DNA of 64,000 bases from UBA2031 sp037189985 (lineage in GTDB: Bacteria; Pseudomonadota; Gammaproteobacteria; Pseudomonadales; Moraxellaceae). Positions 32,944 through 40,006 of the stretch are shown here, one piece after another. The position numbers and the translations under genes are program-made. Positions within the stretch are counted from its first letter, which is position 1. Each line of letters begins with the position of its first letter. The stretch is taken from contig JBBCJX010000034.1 of NCBI GenBank assembly GCA_037189985.1, forward strand, positions 62,001 through 126,000, given 5' to 3'. The notes under the pieces were generated by a model. The model was given only the letters and a program-made list of their open reading frames with translations. It ran no database searches and was not told the origin of the DNA.

Positions 32944-33390
32944 GCCGATTCCCCTGTGACGGATACGGTGCTGGAAACATGGTGGGCTTGCAGATTATGG
33001 CAGCGGACCAAGCTGCGGTATGCCCTGAATCAGGTGGGGGTGGCATGAGTTGGAGCCATGTTGCTAACAGTTGATAAACATGTGGGCTGTGGCGCGGTGA
33101 GAACGATGGGGTAGCCGGAAGGTGGAGTGAGACCCCTTGGGGTGAGGTCTGGACTCTAGGGGCATGGCGGCCAAGTCACGGGCCGGTGTGGCGGCTCCAC
33201 CAGGCCTGGAATAGCCCGGCAGCCTGTGAACCGCCGGTCAGCAAAAAGGCTGTGTTGCACTGGCCTTCTGGCTCATACTTCCGCCGCTTTTGCACCCGGC
33301 AGGGCTGCCCCTATCCGCACGCCCGCGACTGCCGTCTCCCAAGCCTGATCTGACGGGCATTCCCAGCCCCGACTATGCGAGGTCATCCCC
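32944..33390. other. 447-base intergenic region before the first acyl-CoA dehydrogenase
   Basis: This region separates two divergently transcribed genes and must hold both promoters. No open frame is convincing. A short ACCCC/GGGGT hairpin lies near 33130-33142. I could not identify a FadR- or PsrA-type palindrome or a riboswitch. Confidence 0.55.
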
Positions 33391-35190
33391 ATGGCACAGT
33401 ACAAAGCCCCCCTTCGTGACATGCAGTTCGTGCTGCATGAGCTCCTGGATGTCGAAAAGCACTACCAGTCCATTCCTGCCTTTGCCGAGACCAATCGCGA
33501 ACTCGTGGACAGCGTGCTGGAAGCCGGTGCCCAGTTTGCCGAGAACGAGCTTTCCCCCATCAACCGCTCCGGTGATGAAGAGGGCTGCACCTGGAACGAT
33601 GGCGTGGTGACCACGCCCAAGGGCTTCAAGGAAGCCTATGCCAAGTTCGTGGAGCTGGGCTTCGGCGCACTCGCTGCTCCCGTGGAGCACGGTGGCCAGG
33701 GCCTGCCGCCCTCACTCGGCATCGCCATGAGCGAAATGACCGGCACCGCCAACTGGTCCTGGTCCATGTATCCCGGCCTGTCGCACGGCGCCATCAACAC
33801 CGTGGAAGCCCACGGTACGCCGGAGCAGAAGAAGGTCTACCTGGAGAAAATGATTTCCGGCGAGTGGACCGGCACCATGTGCCTGACCGAATCCCATGCC
33901 GGCTCCGACCTCGGCATCATCCGCAGCAAGGCCGAGCCTAATGCTGACGGTTCCTACAGCATCAGTGGCACCAAGATTTTCATCTCCGCTGGTGAACACG
34001 ACATGGCCGACAATATCGTCCACGTCGTGCTTGCCCGCCTGCCGGATGCTCCCAAGGGCACCAAGGGCATTTCCCTGTTCCTCGTGCCCAAGTTCCTGCC
34101 CAAGGCCGACGGCTCTGTGGGTGAGCGCAACAAGGTGGTCTGCGGTTCCATCGAGCACAAGATGGGCATCAAGGCTTCTGCCACCTGCGTGATGAATTTC
34201 GATGGTGCCACCGGCTTCCTGATCGGCCCGCCCAATCGCGGCCTCAATGCCATGTTCACCTTCATGAACACGGCTCGTGTCGGCACGGCTCTCCAGGGCG
34301 TGTGTGCTGCCGAAGGCTCTTTCCAGGGTGCTTTGGCTTATGCCAAGGACCGTCTGGCAATGCGCTCCCTTTCCGGCCCCAAGGCACCGGAAAAGGAAGC
34401 CGACCCCATCATCGTGCACCCCGCCGTGCGCAACATGCTGCTGACGCAGAAGGCCTTCGCCGAAGGTGGTCGTGCGCTGGTGTACTGGCTGTCCACGCAG
34501 ACCGACATCGTGCACAACGCTGAGTCTGAAGAAGCCCGCAAGGCTGCTGACGACCTCATGAGCTTCCTCACGCCTATTGCCAAGGCCTTCCTGACCGAAG
34601 CGGGTTCTGAAGCTGCCAAGCACGGTGTGCAGGTCTACGGTGGTCATGGCTTCATCCGTGAGTGGGGCATGGAGCAGATCGTGCGCGATACGCGTATTGC
34701 CTGCCTCTACGAAGGCACCACCGAAATCCAGGCGCTGGACCTGCTGGGCCGCAAGGTGCTGCAGACCCAGGGTGGCATGCTGAAGAATTTCACGAAGATC
34801 GTGCACAAGTTCTTGCAGGCCAATGAAGGCAATGCTGCTCTGGCCGAGTTCGTGGCACCGCTTGCTGCCCTGAACAAGGAGTGGGGCGACCTGACCATGA
34901 AGATCGGCATGAAGGCCATGCAGAACCCGGACGAAGTGGGTGCTGCTGCCGTGGATTACCTGTATTTCTCCGGCTATGTGACCCTGGGTTATCTCTGGGC
35001 CCTGATGGCCAAGGTGGCGCAGGACAAGCTGGCTGCCGGTACCACGGAAGAGGCTTTCTACAAGGCCAAGATCCAGACGGCACAGTTCTACTTCAAGAAA
35101 ATCCTGCCGCGCACCAAAGCGCACGTAGATGCCATCGAAGGTGGCCTTGAAGTGCTGATGCAGATCGATGTGGATGCGTTTGCGTTCTGA
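33391..35190 (+). CDS. acyl-CoA dehydrogenase with C-terminal extension (FadE-like)
   Basis: The product is a 599-residue FAD enzyme for the first step of beta-oxidation, longer than the 380-residue classical type because of an extra helical C-terminal domain. Visible are TMCLTESHAGSDLG (FAD/substrate binding), YSISGTKIFISAGEHD, MNFDGATGFLIG, VYGGHGFIREWGMEQIVRD, and the catalytic Glu in CLYEGTTEIQALDLLGRK. The N-terminus YKAPLRDMQFVLHEL is shared with the paralogue downstream. In Pseudomonas, the equivalents beside the bio genes (PA0506/PA0508, from memory) are fatty-acid dehydrogenases. A terminator follows, so it is expressed separately from its paralogue. Confidence 0.92.
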   Translation: MAQYKAPLRDMQFVLHELLDVEKHYQSIPAFAETNRELVDSVLEAGAQFAENELSPINRSGDEEGCTWNDGVVTTPKGFKEAYAKFVELGFGALAAPVEHGGQGLPPSLGIAMSEMTGTANWSWSMYPGLSHGAINTVEAHGTPEQKKVYLEKMISGEWTGTMCLTESHAGSDLGIIRSKAEPNADGSYSISGTKIFISAGEHDMADNIVHVVLARLPDAPKGTKGISLFLVPKFLPKADGSVGERNKVVCGSIEHKMGIKASATCVMNFDGATGFLIGPPNRGLNAMFTFMNTARVGTALQGVCAAEGSFQGALAYAKDRLAMRSLSGPKAPEKEADPIIVHPAVRNMLLTQKAFAEGGRALVYWLSTQTDIVHNAESEEARKAADDLMSFLTPIAKAFLTEAGSEAAKHGVQVYGGHGFIREWGMEQIVRDTRIACLYEGTTEIQALDLLGRKVLQTQGGMLKNFTKIVHKFLQANEGNAALAEFVAPLAALNKEWGDLTMKIGMKAMQNPDEVGAAAVDYLYFSGYVTLGYLWALMAKVAQDKLAAGTTEEAFYKAKIQTAQFYFKKILPRTKAHVDAIEGGLEVLMQIDVDAFAF

Positions 35191-35212
35191 TCCGTGCTGA
35201 AGGCGTGAGTGT

Positions 35213-35242
35213 AAAAGGCCCGCGCATGCGGGCCTTTTACTG
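35213..35242 (+). terminator. terminator after first acyl-CoA dehydrogenase
   Basis: AAAAGGCCCGC (35213-35223) pairs with GCGGGCCTTTT (35228-35238) around the loop GCAT. The T-tail is short. Confidence 0.8.
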
Positions 35243-35261
35243 AAAGTTTTTCCCTTTCTCT

Positions 35262-35342
35262 GTCATTCCCGCGAAGGCGGGAATCCAGTGGCCTTTCTGA
35301 GTGCTGAAACAGGCGCTGGGTCCCCGCCTTTGCGGGGACGAC
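35262..35342. repeat. inverted pair of REP-like elements (REPIN)
   Basis: Copy one runs GTCATTCCCGCGAAGG...AATCCAG (35262-35288). The inverted copy runs CTGGGTCCCCGCC...GGGGACGAC (35316-35342). A 27-base spacer lies between. The pair fills the gap between the two acyl-CoA dehydrogenase genes, ending 18 bases before the second ATG. Confidence 0.88.
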
Positions 35343-35360
35343 AAATAGCCGAGGTGAATC

Positions 35361-37133
35361 ATGGCCGTTTACAAAGCCCCCCTGCGTGACATGCGTTTCG
35401 TGCTGGACGAAGTGTTCAAGTCCACCGAATTCTGGGCGTCGATTCCGGCGCTGGCGGAAACCGACCGTGACGTGGTCGATGCGATTCTGGAAGAGTCCGC
35501 CAAGCTCAACGAAAACGTGCTCTTTCCCCTGAACCGCAGTGGCGACGAAGAGGGTGCCCAGTACAACAACACGGCGGTGACGACACCGCAGGGCTTCAAG
35601 GAAGCCTTCCGGCAGTATGGCGAAGGCGGCTGGATTGGCCTGGGTGCTGATCCACGCTGGGGTGGCCAGGGCTTGCCCAAGACCGTGACCGTACTGACAG
35701 ATGAAATCCTGTTTGCGGCGAACCCCTCGTTTGCCCTTTATCCTTTGCTCGGCATCGGCGCGGCACTGGCGATGAGCCAGCATGCTACCGACGAGATCAA
35801 CGATTTCTACCTGCCGAAGATCTATTCCGGCGAGTGGGCCGGCACCATGTGCCTTACAGAGTCCCATGCGGGCACGGACCTGGGCATCATCAAGACGCGT
35901 GCCGTGCCGGAAGCCGATGGCTCCTACAGCATCACTGGCAACAAGATTTTCATCACCGGTGGTGAGCATGATCTTGCCGCCAACATCATCCATCTGGTGC
36001 TAGCCAAGTTGCCGGATGCCCCGGCCGGTTCGAAGGGTATTTCGCTTTTCCTCGTGCCTAAATTCATTCCGAATGCAGATGGAACACTCGGCGAGCGCAA
36101 CAAGGTGGCCGCTGGCTCCATCGAGCACAAGATGGGTATCAAGGCATCCGCTACCTGCGTGATGAATTTCGACGGCGCCAAAGGCTGGTTGGTGGGCAAC
36201 ATCAATGAAGGCCTCGCCGCCATGTTCGTGATGATGAACTACGAGCGCCTGTCCATGGGCATACAGGGGCTGGGCGCTTCCGAAGTGGCTTACCAGAGCG
36301 CCGCTGCCTATGCCCGTGATCGTTTGCAGGGGCGTGCAGCCACCGGAGTACAGCAGCCTGCCAAGCCCGCAGACCCTTTGCTGGTTCACCCCGACGTGCG
36401 TCGCATGTTGCTGAAAACGCGTGCACACAATGAGGCCGCCCGTGCGCTGGCCATGTACACCGCGCGCTATCTCGACCTCGCCAAATACGGCGAAGGCGAG
36501 GCGGCCCGCACGGCCGCTGACCGCGTGGCCCTGCTCACGCCGGTCGTGAAGGCCTTCCTCTCCGACAAGGGGTTTGAGGGCTGTGTGGACGCTCAGCAGG
36601 TTTTCGGTGGCCACGGCTACATCCGTGAATGGGGCATGGAGCAACTCGTGCGCGACGTGCGCATCGCGCAAATCTATGAAGGCACCAACGGTATCCAGGC
36701 CAATGACCTCATGGGTCGCAAGGTTGTGAAGAACAAGGGTGCCTTTGTCGCCACGTTCGTTACGGAAATGCGTGAGACAGCAGCACGTTTGTCTCCTGAG
36801 TTGGCAGGTCTGAAGAGCGCGTTTGTTGCCGCGATTGACCGCCTTGAAGGGCTGACACGGGGAGTGATCGAACGCTCTGCCGCCACTCCGGACGAGGTCA
36901 ATGCGGCAGCCGTGGATTACCTGCATGTCTTCGGGTTCACGGCTTATGCCTATATGTGGGCATTGATGGCCGAGGCAGCTTTGCCCCGGAAAGCGGATGA
37001 TGCCTTCTATGCCGACAAGCTGGCACTGGCGGATTTTTTTGCAGCCCGCGTTTTGCCTGAAATGGAGGGGCGCGCCAGGGCTGTCGAGGCAGGTGCCGCT
37101 TCACTGATGGGCTTTGACGAGACCTATTTCTGA
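35361..37133 (+). CDS. acyl-CoA dehydrogenase with C-terminal extension, second paralogue
   Basis: The product has 590 residues and is similar to the preceding gene along its length (YKAPLRDMRFVLDEVF, PLNRSGDEEG, TMCLTESHAGTDLG, QQVFGGHGYIREWGMEQLVRD). The catalytic Glu is in IYEGTNGIQANDLMGRK. Divergence between the two is considerable, so the duplication is old and chain-length preference probably differs. It starts 18 bases after the REP pair; a GAGGTG ribosome site precedes the ATG. A strong terminator follows. Confidence 0.92.
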   Translation: MAVYKAPLRDMRFVLDEVFKSTEFWASIPALAETDRDVVDAILEESAKLNENVLFPLNRSGDEEGAQYNNTAVTTPQGFKEAFRQYGEGGWIGLGADPRWGGQGLPKTVTVLTDEILFAANPSFALYPLLGIGAALAMSQHATDEINDFYLPKIYSGEWAGTMCLTESHAGTDLGIIKTRAVPEADGSYSITGNKIFITGGEHDLAANIIHLVLAKLPDAPAGSKGISLFLVPKFIPNADGTLGERNKVAAGSIEHKMGIKASATCVMNFDGAKGWLVGNINEGLAAMFVMMNYERLSMGIQGLGASEVAYQSAAAYARDRLQGRAATGVQQPAKPADPLLVHPDVRRMLLKTRAHNEAARALAMYTARYLDLAKYGEGEAARTAADRVALLTPVVKAFLSDKGFEGCVDAQQVFGGHGYIREWGMEQLVRDVRIAQIYEGTNGIQANDLMGRKVVKNKGAFVATFVTEMRETAARLSPELAGLKSAFVAAIDRLEGLTRGVIERSAATPDEVNAAAVDYLHVFGFTAYAYMWALMAEAALPRKADDAFYADKLALADFFAARVLPEMEGRARAVEAGAASLMGFDETYF

Positions 37134-37164
37134 CTGGCTCCGCATTGGTTCTTTACGGTACCAA

Positions 37165-37195
37165 CAAAAAGCCCGCATTCAATGCGGGCTTTTTG
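37165..37195. terminator. bidirectional terminator
   Basis: CAAAAAGCCCGCAT pairs with ATGCGGGCTTTTTG around a three-base loop. It lies between the second acyl-CoA dehydrogenase and the convergent PilZ gene. Confidence 0.92.
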
Positions 37196-37231
37196 TTGGA
37201 TCAAGGGACGGTTTCCAGTATGCGATATTTC

Positions 37232-37606
37232 TCAGTGGACTATGCCCGGCTGTTGCATGAGCTTTTCCAGAAGGGTGCGGGCGTCTTCCGTAACGCTTTT
37301 GAAACGGAAGCCCACACCGAAATGTGAAGGATTGTTGGGGTTGTTGCGGCACCACACGGTTTCCGCGCTGATGACCAGGGAGGGAAGATCAAGCTCTGCG
37401 GGGCTGCGTATTTCCAGGGAGAGTATTTCGCCCACCGGCAGTTCACGGGTAGCGATCAGCATCAGCCCGGTCAGACTGAGGTCGACAACACGGCCCAGCA
37501 GTTGCTGGTCATGGCTGTCGTGCACAGGCAGGAACTGTTGCAGGCGCAGGCGTGAGGCCCGTCCTGAGGTCTGTTCTTCGGTACTTTCCATTCCGGTGCT
37601 TGCCAT
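37232..37606 (-). CDS. PilZ-domain protein
   Basis: The product is a 124-residue stand-alone PilZ protein. The cyclic-di-GMP-binding elements are an Arg-rich RASRLRLQQF segment near residue 16 and a VVDLSLTGLML motif (DxSxxG). A WCRNN...HFGVGFRFKSV strand pair follows. It may bind c-di-GMP, though the RxxxR spacing is not perfect and should be checked. A second ATG at 37591 is possible. It is convergent with the acyl-CoA dehydrogenase and divergent from the barrel-like protein at 37737. Confidence 0.8.
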   Translation of the reverse strand: MASTGMESTEEQTSGRASRLRLQQFLPVHDSHDQQLLGRVVDLSLTGLMLIATRELPVGEILSLEIRSPAELDLPSLVISAETVWCRNNPNNPSHFGVGFRFKSVTEDARTLLEKLMQQPGIVH

Positions 37607-37736
37607 TGAAGAGCGGCATCCTTGGCGGCAGGGCAGGTGATATGACTACCGTGACAGTATCCGTGCTGCTATAAGGGCAAGGCAACACCCACACCAGCAA
37701 GGATGCCGGAATTTGCGATCGGGTCGCCATATAAGA

Positions 37737-38879
37737 ATGTGGAAAAAAAGTATCCACAGCCGTGAGGCTTTGCAGTGTGCCCACCTGACTTGGCGATGGC
37801 TTGCCTTGTTATTGTTCGTGGCAGGCAGCGCTTTTGCCGAACCCTCGCTGCCGCCAGAGTCTCCAGAGGCCGATGCTGTTGCTGCCGAAGGACATGCAAG
37901 TAACAAGACTGATCCACCCACACCACCCAATTCAAGCTGTATCCAGCGTGATGCCTCCGGGCGCTTCATGGGCTGGATGGATTACCACCATTGTGTCTTT
38001 TCCGGGCGAACGCTTGCGACGGCCGTCTGGTTTGATGATCTATTTGGTGACTGGTATGACGATCAGGCTACGCTCCTTCTCAGCGCCATTTCCGAAGTCA
38101 CTTTTGAAGAAGGCGGTGGACCGGATACGAGGCTGCGCTTGCGTGCCAGCGCTGGACTCCCCAATGCCAGCCATCGCCTGCGTCTCATTGTGTCGGATGA
38201 CAGCGATGATGTTCCGGGGCGCCAGGAAATCAGTACACGACGCAGCCGGCAATCCGCAGCAGTGCGCTGGGTGCCGAGTGCCTTGGCGGGTTTCAAGTCG
38301 GATCTGGATGTCGGTGTGCGAGGTATCAATCCTCCCGATCTTTTTACCCGTCTTCGTATACGAAACAGTTGGCCGATACTGGATCAGTCCGTCCTGCGTT
38401 TCGGGCAGACCTTCAGGTACGGCAGCGAGAGCGAGGGGAGCTCCATTTCCCAACTTGATGTCGAGCGTGCCATTGGTGAGAGCGCGGTAGCCAGGTTCAG
38501 TAATGTCTATGATTACACGTGGAAGGGAAATGAAAACGGCTTCCTGTTCAGTCATGGAGTTTCTATGTCCCATGCTCTGAAAGGCAGCCGATCATTGAGT
38601 TATGGTTTTCTTGCCAACGGTCGTACACGCCCTAATTTTCGTGACGAAAGCTACGGGCCATGGGCAGCTTATCGCAGTTCGTTTTTGCGTCGCTGGTTGT
38701 TTTATGAACTTGAGCCGCGTGTGACGTATTCACGGGATCAGGACTGGAAAGCTGTGGCATCGTTGTTGCTCAGGCTGGAAATACAGTTCGGTCGCAAAAA
38801 GCCTCCAAAGGCACAAGAGGTCGTCCCTGATCATCCACCTGTACAGGAGGGGGATGAACGTGATGGCGGGGAAGGGTAG
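37737..38879 (+). CDS. predicted outer-membrane barrel protein of unknown function
   Basis: The product is about 380 residues. A hydrophobic signal segment (WLALLLFVAGSAFA) is followed by a Pro/Ala-rich linker and CIQRDASGRFMGWMDYHHC. Successive amphipathic strands (LRLRASAGLPNASHRLRLIVS, VLRFGQTFRYGS, SLSYGFLANGRTRPNF) come next, and a last strand (LLLRLEIQFG) precedes a charged tail. The pattern suggests a beta barrel. No named family is recognised. The start at ATG 37737 has no good ribosome site, and the upstream TTG at 37713 is the alternative. It lies before a lipocalin-like gene on the same strand. Confidence 0.65.
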   Translation: MWKKSIHSREALQCAHLTWRWLALLLFVAGSAFAEPSLPPESPEADAVAAEGHASNKTDPPTPPNSSCIQRDASGRFMGWMDYHHCVFSGRTLATAVWFDDLFGDWYDDQATLLLSAISEVTFEEGGGPDTRLRLRASAGLPNASHRLRLIVSDDSDDVPGRQEISTRRSRQSAAVRWVPSALAGFKSDLDVGVRGINPPDLFTRLRIRNSWPILDQSVLRFGQTFRYGSESEGSSISQLDVERAIGESAVARFSNVYDYTWKGNENGFLFSHGVSMSHALKGSRSLSYGFLANGRTRPNFRDESYGPWAAYRSSFLRRWLFYELEPRVTYSRDQDWKAVASLLLRLEIQFGRKKPPKAQEVVPDHPPVQEGDERDGGEG

Positions 38880-38953
38880 TTTCATGAAGAAGCCTTTTTG
38901 CATTTTCCGGCATAGGTCGTATGACCTCGTTTGCGAATATCTGGTGAAACATC

Positions 38954-39994
38954 ATGCTTGATCCTGTATCCCTGATGCTGCCACGGGCAAGAGATGGCCT
39001 TTACGAGTCCTTCTACTTTCGTGGCAACAGCCGTGACGGTCGGCAGGCATTCTGGCTGAAGCACAATTTCCTGCGCCGGCATGGAGAGCGGGGTGTGCTG
39101 CTGGAAAGCACCCTTGTGCTGTTTGATCGCCTCAATGGCGGGGTGCATGTAGCGCAGGACCGTGAGGACCTGAGCCCGCAGTCCTTCGCGGCACTTTGCT
39201 GTACGCGGCACTGGGACTCTATCAGTGCCAACATGGCCAGTGGCTCTTTCTTCGAGATTGGCCGTGAACGCTTGTGGGGAAAATTACATACGGCCGAGGG
39301 AAGTGCTGCCTGGGATGTGGCACTGAGCCGATCAGACGAGACTCTTTATCATTTCCCGCACTCGCGCCTCTATCAGCTTCCTTTGCCCAAGAAGAAGCTG
39401 CTGACCCGTGATTCCTGCCTGCATTTCAGTGGCAGTTTCAGCGTGGGAGATGTCACTGTCGGTGGCGAGTTTGTCGGTGTCAGCGGGCATAACTGGGGCA
39501 CCGAACATGCCCATGAATATGCTTACGCTGCCTGCAATATTTTCAGGGAGGACGAGTCGGCCTGCTTTGACGGCTTTACGGCAAGGCTGGCGCTAGCTGC
39601 GGGCCTGTTGCGCAGTCCGAGGCTCAGCATGGCTGCCTTGAAACTGGAAGGTGAGTGGCATTATTTCAATGCCCTCAGCCGCACCTATCAGCAGGATGTG
39701 CGTGCACTGAGCGATTATCAGTGGTCTGTTGTCCTGAAGAACGAGAGCCATCGTCTGGAGTTGCAGGTGGACGGGGCCAATCCGCGCATCGAGCCTTGGG
39801 TGGCGCTGCACTATGACCATCCGGGCGGTGCCCGTTCGGTGGTCAAGAACACGAAGTTTGCGAGTGGGCGCCTGCAGCTTTTCGAGTTGACGGGCAAGCA
39901 GCCTTTGGTCGAACTCAGCAGTGACTGTTTTGAGCTGGAGACCTTGTTGCCGGATAACGTGCCGGCAGGACGGGGTTTTGTGGGCGTGCCCTGA
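38954..39994 (+). CDS. lipocalin-like (CrtC/AttH-type) protein
   Basis: The product has 346 residues with no signal peptide. It is beta-rich. The N-terminus DGLYESFYFRGNS...FWLKHNFLRR and the central GEFVGVSGHNWGTEHAHEYAYAACN resemble hydroxyneurosporene-synthase/AttH lipocalin-like proteins, in which the HNWG/EH histidines lie in the binding pocket. Assignment to this superfamily is tentative. It lies 74 bases after the barrel-like gene and may be co-transcribed, and it converges on the hybrid kinase. Such proteins handle hydrophobic ligands, but the ligand here is unknown. Confidence 0.6.
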   Translation: MLDPVSLMLPRARDGLYESFYFRGNSRDGRQAFWLKHNFLRRHGERGVLLESTLVLFDRLNGGVHVAQDREDLSPQSFAALCCTRHWDSISANMASGSFFEIGRERLWGKLHTAEGSAAWDVALSRSDETLYHFPHSRLYQLPLPKKKLLTRDSCLHFSGSFSVGDVTVGGEFVGVSGHNWGTEHAHEYAYAACNIFREDESACFDGFTARLALAAGLLRSPRLSMAALKLEGEWHYFNALSRTYQQDVRALSDYQWSVVLKNESHRLELQVDGANPRIEPWVALHYDHPGGARSVVKNTKFASGRLQLFELTGKQPLVELSSDCFELETLLPDNVPAGRGFVGVP

Positions 39995-40006
39995 GCGCGT
40001 GCTTGC

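Noticed and set aside
32944..33390. Riboswitch or small RNA in the long gap before the acyl-CoA dehydrogenase
   Set aside because: Only a weak ACCCC/GGGGT hairpin was found and no known class fits.
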